Shown: positions 27,791 to 37,676, numbered from the stretch's first letter. The stretch is DNA of 64,000 nucleotides from an uncultured Desulfuromonas sp. (GCF_963678835.1 NZ_OY787469.1:3224001-3288000); one strand, 5' to 3'. Notes: generated from the letters alone by a model not told the origin. Program-made: numbers and translations.

Positions 27791-29454
27791 CAGGCTGTCT
27801 CAACACCTTCGTCGTTTTCAAGATGCAAATCTTTGATCGCCATTTCACGTAATTTAAATTTCTGAATTTTACCACTGGCTGTCATCGGGTATTCGTCGAC
27901 AAACTTGATATAGCGGGGAATCTTATAGTTGGCAATACGACCGGTGCAGAATGTTTTCACTTCGTCCTCGGTCAGCGCCACACCTTCCTTGATCTTGATG
28001 GCCGCCATCACCTGCTCACCGTACTTGCGATCCGGCACACCATAGACCTGAACATCGGAAACCGCCGGATGGGTGTAAAGAAATTCTTCAATTTCACGCG
28101 GATAGATATTTTCGCCACCACGTATGATCATATTTTTGATGCGACCGGTAATTTTACAATAACCGTTTTCATCCATCACCGCCAGATCGCCGGTGTGCAA
28201 CCAGTTGTTTTCATCAATGGCCAGGGCCGTTGCCTCTGGCATTTTGTAATAGCCCTTCATCACCAAATAGCCACGGGAACACAATTCGCCCTGTTTTCCA
28301 GGAGGCAAGGCTTCACCGGTTTCAATGTCGACAATCTTCACTTCAACATCGGGCAATGCGCGCCCGACAGTGGATACCCGTAACTCAATCGGATCATCGG
28401 TTCGGGTCTGGGTGATCACCGGGGAAGCCTCCGTCTGGCCATAGGCAATGGTGATCTCAGAGGCATTCATATCACGAATAACCCGTTTCATCACCTCAAT
28501 CGGACAAGGTGATCCAGCCATAATACCACTGCGTAACGTGCTCAAATCATATTTGCCGAAATTGGGATGTTCCAGCTCAGCAATAAACATGGTCGGTACA
28601 CCATGAACCGCGGTGCATTTCTCCATCTCAATGGTTTTAAGAACCTCCTCGGGAACAAACGTCTCCACCGGAACCATGGTCGCGCCATGCGTAACACAGG
28701 CCATAACCCCAAGCACACACCCAAAGCAGTGGAAAAACGGCACCGGAATACACAACCGATCCTTTTCGGTGAAACGCATACATTCACCAATGTTAAAGCC
28801 GTTATTGATGATATTGTGGTGGGTCAACATAACCCCCTTCGGAAACCCGGTGGTTCCAGAGGTGTACTGCATGTTGATCACTTCGTGCTCATCAAGGGTG
28901 GCTTTCACCGCATCAAGCTGCTCCACAGACACCTTGTCGGCCAGAGTTTCGAGATCACTGAAATTGGTCATGCCGGCCGGGGCGCCTTCGCCGATAAATA
29001 CGACATTTTTCAGGAAAGGCAGTTTTTCGCTGTCCAATGCTCCGGTAGCAGCCGACTTCAGTTCAGGAACCACGTCATATACCGTTTCAACATAGTCGGT
29101 ATCCTTGAATCCCTGGACAAGAAATAATGATGTTGAATCGGACTGTTCCAGAATATATTCCAATTCAGCTGAACGATAACTGGTATTGACTGTCACCAGA
29201 ACAGCACCAATCTTGGCCGAAGCAAACTGCAAAACCACCCACTCAGGAACATTGGTTGCCCAGATGGACAAATGGTCACCTTTTTTGACCCCCATCGCCA
29301 GCAGGCCACGGGCCACGCGATCACACAACGCATTGAATTGCTCGTAACTATAACGTAAATTGCGATCCGAGTAGACCAGAGCATCGTTTTCAGGAAAACG
29401 ACGCGCCATCTCTTCAACCAATCCTCCAACAGTAAAATGCAGAGCTTCAGACAT
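27790..29454 (-). CDS. AMP-forming acyl-CoA synthetase
   Basis: A 554-residue ANL-superfamily enzyme that activates a carboxylic acid with ATP and CoA. The AMP-binding motif is MQYTSGTTGFPKGVML; AYGQTEASPVITQT and LHTGDLAVMDENGYCKI match the A5 and A7 motifs; GRIKNMIIRGGENIYPREIE carries the hinge, and ASGKIQKFKLREM holds the catalytic lysine. The sequence is closest in style to medium- or long-chain fatty acyl-CoA ligases of the FadD3/AcsA-like type, but the substrate cannot be read. It is the first of a two-gene minus-strand unit with the M24 peptidase. Confidence 0.9.
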   Translation of the reverse strand: MSEALHFTVGGLVEEMARRFPENDALVYSDRNLRYSYEQFNALCDRVARGLLAMGVKKGDHLSIWATNVPEWVVLQFASAKIGAVLVTVNTSYRSAELEYILEQSDSTSLFLVQGFKDTDYVETVYDVVPELKSAATGALDSEKLPFLKNVVFIGEGAPAGMTNFSDLETLADKVSVEQLDAVKATLDEHEVINMQYTSGTTGFPKGVMLTHHNIINNGFNIGECMRFTEKDRLCIPVPFFHCFGCVLGVMACVTHGATMVPVETFVPEEVLKTIEMEKCTAVHGVPTMFIAELEHPNFGKYDLSTLRSGIMAGSPCPIEVMKRVIRDMNASEITIAYGQTEASPVITQTRTDDPIELRVSTVGRALPDVEVKIVDIETGEALPPGKQGELCSRGYLVMKGYYKMPEATALAIDENNWLHTGDLAVMDENGYCKITGRIKNMIIRGGENIYPREIEEFLYTHPAVSDVQVYGVPDRKYGEQVMAAIKIKEGVALTEDEVKTFCTGRIANYKIPRYIKFVDEYPMTASGKIQKFKLREMAIKDLHLENDEGVETA

Positions 29455-29618
29455 AAAAAATTTTTCCTTCCAAAAGGGTCCTGTTTCACTAGAACAAACA
29501 GAAGTTAAACTTCAGTAAACATCAATAGATTTAGGGGTTTTTCTGAATAACATAGGGGTCAGGTTCAGTCAAACCAAAAAAAGGGTCGGTTTAAATACAC
29601 CTGATATGGGAAAAAATA

Positions 29619-30629
29619 TTACCGTTTTTTATTGGCTAACATGCGCCGGCAGGCATTGGTGATAGCAGAGGAAACATTGCGGCTTTTAGCCAGTTTTTGG
29701 ATATCCTTCTCATGCAACGTATTAAGCAGACGCATCGCAGTCGACACAGGGGTGCGGGGATGTATAACCAGAGCATGGCGAATACCATAATTTTTCATCC
29801 ACTCCCGTTCGAGAAGGATCAGGCGGATGATCTCTTCACTGGCACTGCGGTTCTGAGCCTGAAACAACACCTCGCCCTCAGTAATACGTGGATTTTTCAA
29901 CACGGCACCACTGACCAGTTTGTTGCTGTCCTTGATCAAAATGGTGCGCCACTCCTTGTCTCCGGTCATGGCGTATTTAATTTTCTCGGAAATATCCAGT
30001 TCGAGAACCACCTGCTGTTTGGTGAGTTTTTTGGTCTCTTCAAAATCGTCGCTGTAATCTTCCTCGTTAAGCGCCTCTTCCGAGTTTGAATCGTCTTTTT
30101 CTTCATCAAGTTCGGTTTTGCCAACAGGGGCCGCCAGAAGCTCTTTCATCTGTTTACTGGCTTGATTGTTATCGAGAATCGCCTCACACACCTCGCGCGG
30201 AAAGTTGCGGATAAATTTATCATCGCAAAAATAATCCAGCACTTCGTAGTTGCAATGTCTGAATACATAGGTCCAGGTGCTGTTTTCCACGGCTGGATTT
30301 GTCCGCATCAAAATCAAGGTACCCAGATCATGCATTCTGACCTTAGCCAGAAAATCGAGAACTTTCGGATGCTGGTTAGGATCTTCCAGAACGGGTTTCA
30401 GAGCATTATTCGAGCTGTCTTTCAGCGCTTCCAGGGCGGCTTTTTTCACCTCGGCATTGCCCTGAGAGTAAAGTAACAGCTGCGCATGGATCTGATCAAC
30501 AATCGACAACGGCAGGCCCCCACGTGCAGCCTTCAGTTTGACGCTATGTGGGGTTTGCGGTGAAAGTAACCGAACGACTTCAGCAGAAACCTGAAGTCGT
30601 TCGGTTTTTTGTGCGGGGTGTTCTGTCAA
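29619..30629 (-). CDS. Conserved protein of unknown function downstream of the EF-G paralogue
   Basis: A 336-residue soluble helical protein that I recognise only as a type found next to EF-G-like genes in Geobacter relatives. Two all-helical halves (about 20-150 and 205-336) are joined by an acidic linker (DEEKDDSNSEEALNEEDYSD, about 170-190). The second half repeats short helix pairs such as LVSGAVLKNPRITEGEVLF and HALVIHPRTPVSTAMRLL, reminiscent of HEAT or DUF2336-like repeats. The start is a TTG at 30629, 14 bases after the EF-G paralogue stop with AAGGAT upstream. A perfect 16-bp inverted repeat lies within its first codons. No function is assigned. Confidence 0.75.
   Translation of the reverse strand: MTEHPAQKTERLQVSAEVVRLLSPQTPHSVKLKAARGGLPLSIVDQIHAQLLLYSQGNAEVKKAALEALKDSSNNALKPVLEDPNQHPKVLDFLAKVRMHDLGTLILMRTNPAVENSTWTYVFRHCNYEVLDYFCDDKFIRNFPREVCEAILDNNQASKQMKELLAAPVGKTELDEEKDDSNSEEALNEEDYSDDFEETKKLTKQQVVLELDISEKIKYAMTGDKEWRTILIKDSNKLVSGAVLKNPRITEGEVLFQAQNRSASEEIIRLILLEREWMKNYGIRHALVIHPRTPVSTAMRLLNTLHEKDIQKLAKSRNVSSAITNACRRMLANKKR
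30568..30610. promoter_or_regulatory. Perfect 16-bp inverted repeat in the 5' coding region
   Basis: AACCGAACGACTTCAG (30568-30583) and its exact complement (30591-30606) flank a 7-base loop; TTTT continues on the plus strand. In the sense mRNA the hairpin would form about 20 bases after the TTG start, able to slow ribosomes or act as an attenuator; on the plus strand it has the form of an intrinsic terminator. Confidence 0.6.
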
Positions 30630-30643
30630 AACGGTCTTATCCT

Positions 30644-32719
30644 TTAGTCTTCATTTCGTTCGGCCAATATCTTGGCGGTTAAATGGGAAGGAACCTCCTC
30701 ATAGTGGGAGAACTCCATGGTAAACAATCCACGATCCGAGGTCATAGAGCGCAGCTCCGGCGCGTAGCGCAGCACTTCAGCCATGGGAACCTGAACAGCC
30801 ACGGCCTGGCTGCCCGCTTGCGGTTCCACTCCCAACACTTTGCCACGTCGGGAGTTCATATCACCAATGACATCGCCGACACAATCATCCGGCACCACAA
30901 CTTCCATCTTCATTACCGGTTCAAGCAACACCGGTCGGGCCTGCTCCATCCCTTTTTTAAACCCCATGGATCCGGCAATTTTAAACGCCATCTCCGAGGA
31001 ATCCACCGAGTGGTGAGAACCATCATACAGGGTCACTTTGACATCAACGACCGGATAGCCACCGAGAGTACCCTTACCCATGGCTTCTTCTATCCCTTTA
31101 CTCACCGCAGGAATATACTGACGCGGCACCACGCCACCGACGATTTTATCGACAAACTCATAACCGCCGCCGGCATGCAACGGCTCAATTTCCAGCCACA
31201 CATCCGCATACTGCCCACGCCCGCCGGATTGCTTCTTATATTTGTTCTGCAGCTTGGTGTTGCCTTTGATGGTTTCACGATACGGCACTTTGGGCAGCTC
31301 CAATTCAACATCGACACCATACTTACGCTTGAGCTTTTCAACGGCCACTTCAATATGCACCTGCCCCATACCGGACAGAATCATCTCATGGGTCTGTTCA
31401 TCGCGGGAAATCTTCAGGGTTGGATCTTCCTCGATCAACCGCTGCAAACCGGTATTGATCTTATCTTCATCGCTTTTACTGCACGCTTTGATGGCGAAAG
31501 AAATGACCGGCTGAAGCTGCAACAGACTTTCATAAACGATCGGTTGATTTTCCTGACACAGGGTATCGCCGGTTGCCGTCGCTTTAAGTTTGGCCACAGC
31601 GACAATGTCACCGGCCACGGCTTGAGCAATCGCGACCTGCTTTTTCCCTTCCAGTTGATAGAGCTGACCGATACGCTCTGTCTCTTCTTTGGTTGAATTG
31701 TACACGGTTGAATCGGAGTTCAGCACCCCGGAATAGACTCGAAACAACGACAGCTTGCCGGTAAACGGATCGTTGAAGGTCTTGAATACCATCGCTGAAA
31801 ACGGATCGTCTTCACTGGGCTGGCGTTCAACAATCTCTTCGCTGCCGGGCACGGTTCCCATCTGCACCCCTTTATCCAAAGGTGACGGCAGACAGTGGAC
31901 CACATAGTCGAGCAACTGGCGCACACCGATATTGGCCGTGGCGCTACCACACAGCACCGGGGTAAATACACCGGTCAGAGTCCCTTCGCGTAAGCCGTGA
32001 AGAATCTCCTCAATCGAAAGATCTTCCTCTTCGAGATACTTCTCCATCAGAGCATCGTCGGCATCGGCAACCGCTTCCAGCAGCACTGTGCGCAGGCGTT
32101 GGGCCTCATCCAGGTATTCGGCAGGGATCTCCTCTTCGTTGTAGGTGCCCTTTTCATCAAACTGAAAAATCCGTGCTTTCATGGTCACCAGGTCGATGAT
32201 GCCACGGAAATCAGTTTCCTGGCCGATGGGCATATTCACCAGAACGCCGCGGCTGCCGAGCATTTTTTCCATATCGTCAACAGCGCGCAAAAAGTCGGCG
32301 CGTTCACGATCCATTTTATTGACAAAGGCGATGAGCGGAACTTCAAATTCCTGACTCCATCCCCAGATTTTTTGTGTTTGGGCCTTGACGCCGGAGATCG
32401 CCGAAACGATCAAAATGCCACCGCCTAGAATGCGCAGGCAATTGCGCGTGCCATGAAGAAAGTTGGAATAACCAGGAGTGTCAACGAGGTGGAGACTGTG
32501 ATTTTGCCATTCGCAATGATTAAGGCTGGAACTGATGGTAATTTGACGTTTAATTTCCTCGGGCTCAAAATCCATGGTGGAGCTACCATCATCGACCTTC
32601 CCCAGACGATCGGTCATGCCGGTGTTGAACAACATCGCCTCAACCAGGGAGGTCTTTCCCGCCCCTCCATGAGCCACAATTCCCAAGTTTCTCAAGTTCG
32701 CAGTGTCGTACTTTCCCAT
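30644..32719 (-). CDS. Elongation factor G-like translational GTPase (EF-G paralogue)
   Basis: A 691-residue five-domain EF-G homologue. The P-loop is AHGGAGKTSL rather than AHIDAGKTT of the main EF-G, and DTPGYSNFLHGT replaces DTPGHVDF, features of the EF-G-like paralogue group. NKMDRER is the G4 motif; domain IV starts near VPYRETIKGNTK and the C-terminus is MEFSHYEEVPSHLTAKI. Paralogues of this type may act in translocation, ribosome recycling or specialised conditions; which applies here is unknown. I start it at the ATG at 32719, with AAAGGGG upstream. Confidence 0.9.
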   Translation of the reverse strand: MGKYDTANLRNLGIVAHGGAGKTSLVEAMLFNTGMTDRLGKVDDGSSTMDFEPEEIKRQITISSSLNHCEWQNHSLHLVDTPGYSNFLHGTRNCLRILGGGILIVSAISGVKAQTQKIWGWSQEFEVPLIAFVNKMDRERADFLRAVDDMEKMLGSRGVLVNMPIGQETDFRGIIDLVTMKARIFQFDEKGTYNEEEIPAEYLDEAQRLRTVLLEAVADADDALMEKYLEEEDLSIEEILHGLREGTLTGVFTPVLCGSATANIGVRQLLDYVVHCLPSPLDKGVQMGTVPGSEEIVERQPSEDDPFSAMVFKTFNDPFTGKLSLFRVYSGVLNSDSTVYNSTKEETERIGQLYQLEGKKQVAIAQAVAGDIVAVAKLKATATGDTLCQENQPIVYESLLQLQPVISFAIKACSKSDEDKINTGLQRLIEEDPTLKISRDEQTHEMILSGMGQVHIEVAVEKLKRKYGVDVELELPKVPYRETIKGNTKLQNKYKKQSGGRGQYADVWLEIEPLHAGGGYEFVDKIVGGVVPRQYIPAVSKGIEEAMGKGTLGGYPVVDVKVTLYDGSHHSVDSSEMAFKIAGSMGFKKGMEQARPVLLEPVMKMEVVVPDDCVGDVIGDMNSRRGKVLGVEPQAGSQAVAVQVPMAEVLRYAPELRSMTSDRGLFTMEFSHYEEVPSHLTAKILAERNED

Positions 32720-32909
32720 GATTACCCCTTTCATGACAGCGGTTAGAGGATGACATCACAAAGACTACAAGACAGGTACATATTCTTGAGTTTACACGCT
32801 TTTTCGGAAATTAAAACGGTCTTTAAATAATTGTAATCGTTCAGTTCACCTTCACCTCAATGCTTCGGTGTTCACATAAGGCGTGATGACGCAACTCACG
32901 TCAAGCCCT

Positions 32910-33686
32910 TCAGTTATTCTGATTCAGTTGATAAATGAGCAGCAGACCATCCAACGTCAATAAACCATCGACTTCATCAATGGTTTCCGACGCCTCGGCA
33001 ATCCGTTCAGCCAAACCACCTGTGGCCACCACCAAAGGATCGCCGCCCACTTCCTGTTTCATGCGCTGGACAATTCCATCCACAAGCCCGGCATAGCCGA
33101 ACAGCAGTCCGGATTGGATACTGTTGACGGTGTTCTTCGCCACCACCAGCGGCGGACGACTGATTTCAACACGCGGCAGTTTACTGGCGTGTTCATGCAG
33201 GGCATCGGCGGAGATTCCCAGTCCCGGAGCAATGGCTCCGCCTTGGTATTCGCCTTTGTCACAAATATAATCAAAGGTGGTTGCCGTACCAAAATCCACC
33301 ACAATAAGGCTGCGCTTGAACTTGGCGTAAGCGGCCACAGCATTGACAATACGATCCGCTCCCACCTCTTTGGGATTATCGTATTTAATCGCCATCCCGG
33401 TCTTCAGCCCCGGACCGACCACGTAAGCCTCGGTATTAAGGTAGCTGCGACACATGCGGGTCAGCGCATCCAGCATCGGCGGCACCACACAGGAGACAAT
33501 CACCGCCTTGACCATAAACAGTTGTAAATCCTTGAAGGTCAGCAGGTCGTTGAGCAGCATGGCGTACTCATCATCGGTGCGCGATTTATCGGTACGGATG
33601 CGCCAACTGTGCAGAAGCTGCTGCTCCTGATACAGGCCGAGCACCGTATTGGTATTTCCAACATCAACCACCAGTAACATGGTCAT
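32910..33686 (-). CDS. coaX: Type III pantothenate kinase
   Basis: A 258-residue ASKHA-fold kinase that phosphorylates pantothenate, the first step of coenzyme A synthesis. It opens [19 protein letters not shown] (phosphate-binding motif), and contains [12 protein letters not shown] and [13 protein letters not shown]. The ATG at 33686 follows GGAGAACG. It is the last gene of nadC-birA-coaX on the minus strand, a cofactor cluster typical of the order. Confidence 0.96.
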   Translation of the reverse strand: MTMLLVVDVGNTNTVLGLYQEQQLLHSWRIRTDKSRTDDEYAMLLNDLLTFKDLQLFMVKAVIVSCVVPPMLDALTRMCRSYLNTEAYVVGPGLKTGMAIKYDNPKEVGADRIVNAVAAYAKFKRSLIVVDFGTATTFDYICDKGEYQGGAIAPGLGISADALHEHASKLPRVEISRPPLVVAKNTVNSIQSGLLFGYAGLVDGIVQRMKQEVGGDPLVVATGGLAERIAEASETIDEVDGLLTLDGLLLIYQLNQNN

Positions 33687-33733
33687 CGTTCTCCTTCATA
33701 GCGTCGTAACTTCCAAACCGACGGAGACGTTTC

Positions 33734-34720
33734 TCAATCGGCAACGCTCACGTCACCGGCATAAATGACCTGTTGGCCACCTTGCTCCAGATCCAGCAGC
33801 AATGCACCATCTTCGGCCAAACCGGCAACCATGCCGGTAAAAATATCCGCCCCACAATCAACCTGAACCTTGCGCCCCTGCAAATAAAACAACGCCTCCC
33901 AGGCCAACCTGATCGGCACAAAACCCTGCTGCTGGTACAGCGGATAGAGGCGGTCCAACTGGCGATAAAGTTCCTGAGCAAAAGCCACGCGACTTACGGG
34001 TTTTCCCGTTTCCAACAACACGGAAGTCGCCGGACGGCGCAGATCATCGGGAAACTGCTCACGGCTCATATTCAAGTTGGCCCCAATGCCGAGCACCACG
34101 TGATGCACGCCTTCCGTCTCAGCGCTGAGTTCATTGAGCAAACCGGCAATTTTACAGCCATTGACAAGGATATCGTTGGGCCATTTCACCTGCACCTCAA
34201 TCCCGGCCACCGCCTCAAAAGCACGCGCTGTGGCCACGGCAGAGAGAAAGGTCAGTTGTGCAGCCTGAATCGGCGCCATGTCCGGTCGTAAAATGATTGA
34301 CGTGTACAGATTGACACCGGCTGGGGAACTCCAGCGACGTCCCATGCGACCACGACCACCGTTCTGGCAGTCGGCAATGACCACGGTGCCCTCTTTAGCG
34401 CCCTGTTCGGCCAGTTCCATGGCCCGCAGATTGGTCGAATCGGTTTCGTCAAAATACTCAACCTGTTGACCGATGCTGGCGGTTTCCAGACCGGACTGCA
34501 CAGCGGCAGGCAACAACAGATCCGCCTGAGTGGTCAAACGGTAGCCACGCGACGGCACCGCATCAATCTGATAGCCCAAAGTGCGCAACAGACGAATGTG
34601 TTTCCATACCGCCGCGCGACTGATCCCAAGACGTTGACTGAGGTCTTCCCCAGAGAGAACCACCTCGGGATCGGCCAAAAACAACTCGAGAACCTGCTGA
34701 CGCATCGTGAGTTCCGCCAC
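33734..34720 (-). CDS. birA: Biotin-protein ligase / biotin operon repressor BirA
   Basis: A 328-residue bifunctional protein. An N-terminal winged helix (about 1-65, GEDLSQRLGISRAAVWKHI) can bind operator DNA; the central catalytic domain has GRGRMGRRWSSPAGVNLYTS for biotinyl-AMP and KWPNDILVNGCKIAG; an SH3-like C-terminal domain ends the protein. It transfers biotin to carboxylase subunits. The start is a GTG with AAGGAG in front. It follows nadC by 9 bases and precedes coaX. Confidence 0.95.
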   Translation of the reverse strand: MAELTMRQQVLELFLADPEVVLSGEDLSQRLGISRAAVWKHIRLLRTLGYQIDAVPSRGYRLTTQADLLLPAAVQSGLETASIGQQVEYFDETDSTNLRAMELAEQGAKEGTVVIADCQNGGRGRMGRRWSSPAGVNLYTSIILRPDMAPIQAAQLTFLSAVATARAFEAVAGIEVQVKWPNDILVNGCKIAGLLNELSAETEGVHHVVLGIGANLNMSREQFPDDLRRPATSVLLETGKPVSRVAFAQELYRQLDRLYPLYQQQGFVPIRLAWEALFYLQGRKVQVDCGADIFTGMVAGLAEDGALLLDLEQGGQQVIYAGDVSVAD

Positions 34721-34729
34721 AATTGCTCC

Positions 34730-35554
34730 TTATTCAAACAGCATCGAGATATCGACAGCGCAACTCGAATGGGTCAAGGCACCGACAGAGATCAGGTTGA
34801 CGCCGGTTTTGGCAATATCGGCCACGGTATCGAGGTTCACACCACCCGAGGCTTCCGTTACGGCACGCGTACCGATCAGGTCCACGGCTTCACGCAGCAT
34901 ATCGAGACTCATATTATCGAGCATGATGATATCAGCTCCAGCGTCGAGAGCTTCCTGAACATCCTGCAGCGATTCCGTCTCCACCTCTATTTTCAGAGTA
35001 TGAGGCGCCCGATTGCGCGCACCGTCAATGGCCGCCGTAATACCACCTGCCGCAGCGATATGGTTCTCTTTGATCAGCACGCCGTCATAAAGAGATGTCC
35101 GATGGTTCTGACCTCCGCCCATCCGCACCGAGTATTTGTCCAAAACCCGCAGACCCGGCATGGTTTTGCGGGTGTCGACGATGATGGCATCGGTTCCGGC
35201 CACGGCCGCAACGAATGCCGCAGTGTGGCTGGCAATACCGCTCATGCGCTGCATCAGGTTCAACGCCACTCGCTCCCCCTGCAACAGGGTATGGGCATCG
35301 CCCTTGATCCAAGCCAGCACATCGCCACGAGCAATCTGCTCGCCGTCGCGCTTTAACGCTTCAAAGGAGACTGCGCCGTCCAGCAACGTAAACACGCGCT
35401 CGACAACCTCCATCCCCGCCAAAACAAAATCCTCCTTGGCCACCAACTGCGCTCGGCTCGATGTGCCTTTGGGAACCGTGGACAATGTTGTGATATCGCC
35501 GGAGCCAATATCCTCCGTTAAGGCCATCTGTATAATTCGGTCAATTTCAAACAC
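34730..35554 (-). CDS. nadC: Nicotinate-nucleotide pyrophosphorylase (carboxylating)
   Basis: A 274-residue quinolinate phosphoribosyltransferase of NAD synthesis. The motifs LTEDIGSGDITT, LNLMQRMSGIASHTAAF, VDTRKTMPGLRVLDKYSVRMGG (listed here in part), and MLDNMSLDMLREAV are diagnostic. I start it at the GTG at 35554, preceded by GGAG; the frame extends 13 codons further upstream to an ATG without family similarity. First gene of nadC-birA-coaX. Confidence 0.95.
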   Translation of the reverse strand: MFEIDRIIQMALTEDIGSGDITTLSTVPKGTSSRAQLVAKEDFVLAGMEVVERVFTLLDGAVSFEALKRDGEQIARGDVLAWIKGDAHTLLQGERVALNLMQRMSGIASHTAAFVAAVAGTDAIIVDTRKTMPGLRVLDKYSVRMGGGQNHRTSLYDGVLIKENHIAAAGGITAAIDGARNRAPHTLKIEVETESLQDVQEALDAGADIIMLDNMSLDMLREAVDLIGTRAVTEASGGVNLDTVADIAKTGVNLISVGALTHSSCAVDISMLFE

Positions 35555-35721
35555 GAGACAATCTCCATAACTTATTGAAAATCCTATTTTCATACCACAC
35601 TTCCACCGTTTGTCGCAATTGCAATCCCCCGCCCAGCAAAGGCGCTAAAAAGGATGATGGAACTGTCAGAATATGATAAATGTAAGCGGATTGCTAAACA
35701 AAACAACACCGGAGGATAATC

Positions 35722-36648
35722 GTGAAATCAAAAACCATGATACCTGTTTCTCTTTGGACCATAATCGGCTTGTTCGCTCTGCTGTCAACCAGCGGCTGCG
35801 TATCAAAAAACACCTACCAACAGCAGCTCGATCAAAATCAAGCACTGCAGACCGATCTGTACGGCACCACCGAAAAACTCAACAATCTGCAGTCCCGCTA
35901 CGACATTGTTGAGCAACAGCTTGAAGATGCCTTGGCTCAAAACAAGGCGCTCAACGATCAAAACATTGCCGCCATGGCTGAAATTGACCGTTTGAAAAAT
36001 ATCTTTCAGGCCCGCAGCCAGAAACAGCAGCAACAACTCAGCGCGCTGGAACAACAACAACAGGCACTCGAAGCACAGCAGCAGCAACAACAACAGCGCT
36101 ATCAGCAATTGCTCGACAATAAACAGCAACTGGAGCAGGAACTTGAGCGTGAGCGTATTGCCCGTGAAGCGCGTTTGGCAAAAATGGCCAACACCTACAA
36201 CTCTCTGGTCGCCAACCTGGAGCAAGAGATTGAGCGCGGTGAGATCACCATCAACAAGCTCAAAGATAAGCTGACCGTCAACTTGGTGGAAAAGATTCTC
36301 TTCCCGTCCGGCTCAGCAGACCTGACCCCGGCCGGCATCAAGGTGATCCGCCAGGTGGGTGACATCCTCAAGGAGGTTGACGACAAAGATATTCGCGTTG
36401 AAGGCCACACCGACAACCTCGGTATCAGCAAGGCGCTGCAAGCCAAGTTCCCGAGCAACTGGGAGCTGTCCGCCGCCCGAGCCGCCAATGTGGTTCGCGT
36501 CCTGCAACGGGAGGTCGGTATCCCCGGCGAAAAACTGGAGATCGGCGCATACGGTCCCTTCCATCCCGTCTCCAGCAACGATACGCCTGAAGGTCGCGCC
36601 CAGAACCGGCGCATTCAAATTGTGCTGGTTCCACCCGCAGAAACGTAA
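35722..36648 (+). CDS. OmpA-family lipoprotein with glutamine-rich coiled coil
   Basis: A 308-residue envelope protein. The signal peptide ends in a TSGC lipobox with Cys26. Residues about 35-175 form a Gln-rich coiled coil containing runs such as QQQQQQRYQQ; residues about 185-305 are an OmpA C-terminal peptidoglycan-binding domain (LFPSGSADLTPAGIKVI, VEGHTDNLGIS and GRAQNRRIQIVLVP). It probably anchors the outer membrane to peptidoglycan across a long stalk. GGAGG lies before the start, which is an in-frame GTG, and a hairpin follows the stop. Confidence 0.92.
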   Translation: MKSKTMIPVSLWTIIGLFALLSTSGCVSKNTYQQQLDQNQALQTDLYGTTEKLNNLQSRYDIVEQQLEDALAQNKALNDQNIAAMAEIDRLKNIFQARSQKQQQQLSALEQQQQALEAQQQQQQQRYQQLLDNKQQLEQELERERIAREARLAKMANTYNSLVANLEQEIERGEITINKLKDKLTVNLVEKILFPSGSADLTPAGIKVIRQVGDILKEVDDKDIRVEGHTDNLGISKALQAKFPSNWELSAARAANVVRVLQREVGIPGEKLEIGAYGPFHPVSSNDTPEGRAQNRRIQIVLVPPAET

Positions 36649-36663
36649 TTCTGATCAATCATC

Positions 36664-36699
36664 CAAGGCTCCTGAGGTAACAACACCTCAGGGGCCTTG
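36664..36699 (+). terminator. Hairpin after OmpA-family gene
   Basis: CAAGGC-CCTGAGGT and ACCTCAGG-CCTTG make a long, nearly perfect stem with a 6-base loop. The U-tract is weak. Confidence 0.6.
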
Positions 36700-36828
36700 T
36701 GGCTTCCCCGTTCATCGTCCTTTTTTCTGCCTTTACAAACCCTGTTTAATCTTCTGTAAGAATTCTTTTATTTCCTGTTATCCTCAATGGATAAATTGTC
36801 ATGTTTTATACAAACGGAGGGGGGAGAT

Positions 36829-37008
36829 ATGAGACAACGCCTTTCAGCGCTGATCAGACTTGCGATCCTGTTCATCATGGCAACACAGCCAACCGCCCAG
36901 GGTGTGGAAGTAAAAAAACACGTTGTCGGCATAAGGCCTCAACGTGTTTTTCCGAGATTAAAATGCATCTTTATGAGTTTACAGATTCAGCTCTCGCCAG
37001 ATATGTAA
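36829..37008 (+). pseudogene. Short signal-peptide-like ORF running through a terminator
   Basis: A 59-residue frame starts at an ATG with an exceptionally strong GGAGGGGGG ribosome site. It begins MRQRLSALIRLAILFIMATQ and reads on to a plausible cleavage site after TAQG; the remaining residues are encoded by the terminator hairpin at 36915-36950 and by sequence antisense to the next gene. This looks like the 5' end of a secreted-protein gene whose body has been lost, or a leader peptide. The 330-base gap around it holds nothing else convincing. Confidence 0.4.
36915..36951. terminator. Bidirectional terminator
   Basis: AAAACACGTTG (36915-36925) and CAACGTGTTTT (36940-36950) form an 11-bp stem flanked by A- and T-runs. 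It would end the DUF4388-like gene on the minus strand and any plus-strand transcript from the short ORF. Confidence 0.8.
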
Positions 37009-37632
37009 CCACGTCTTTTCCAGATTCAGCCCGGCTAACAGTTGATTGACTTGCGACTGCTCAACAAAACGGATCACATCCAGTTGACAGCCTTCGAGAG
37101 CGGCAATGGAATGCTTGATATCAGCCTGATAACTCAGTTCGGATTGGGTATCGTGAAAAAAACCCAGCTCCGCCCCTTCGTGATAGAAAATCATGGTCGC
37201 TTGAGATTCGACAGTAAGGCGTAACGCACCGCTGAATTTTTGCTGATCGATATAGTCCATCAAGCGGTCCACATCCAGCAGAGTCATGGCTTGTGCTTCA
37301 AAGACAGGTTCACCTTCACACGCTTTGTGAACCAGGGCTGACAGTCGGGCGTCAAGGCGGTAAATGTCCAGATGACACGCTCCATCGCCCTGAATCATGC
37401 GAAACATCTGCTCTAGCGCCGCCACACCGGTCAGACGGCGTTGACCAATCCCCCACAGCCCGGCGACTATTTTACCCGCCTCATAACACAAGACCGCCGC
37501 ATCATCTTCACCGCTGAGCGATAGATATCCACTGAAACCGTTAGAGCACATTTTGATCAGGGCATCGGGCATTTTCAGCCGTTTCGGATCAAGCCCCTCT
37601 TTGACCACCCGTCCGCGGGGAAGCACGAGCAT
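36979..37632 (-). CDS. DUF4388-like protein
   Basis: A 217-residue protein without a known activity. The stretch NGFSGYLSLSGEDDAAVLCYEAGKIVAGLW-type sequence near residues 32-62, and a second similar segment QQKFSGALRLTVESQATMIF near 130-150, resemble the DUF4388 module (small beta-sheet units often found in PatA-like and gliding or regulatory proteins). The two halves look like a duplicated domain. No membrane segment or signal peptide is visible. It lies between the ABC-F gene and a terminator, on the minus strand. Confidence 0.6.
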   Translation of the reverse strand: MLVLPRGRVVKEGLDPKRLKMPDALIKMCSNGFSGYLSLSGEDDAAVLCYEAGKIVAGLWGIGQRRLTGVAALEQMFRMIQGDGACHLDIYRLDARLSALVHKACEGEPVFEAQAMTLLDVDRLMDYIDQQKFSGALRLTVESQATMIFYHEGAELGFFHDTQSELSYQADIKHSIAALEGCQLDVIRFVEQSQVNQLLAGLNLEKTWLHIWRELNL

Positions 37633-37676
37633 AGTGTCACCTCTGTAAATAACGTCTTGAATTCAAACAGAATCCA

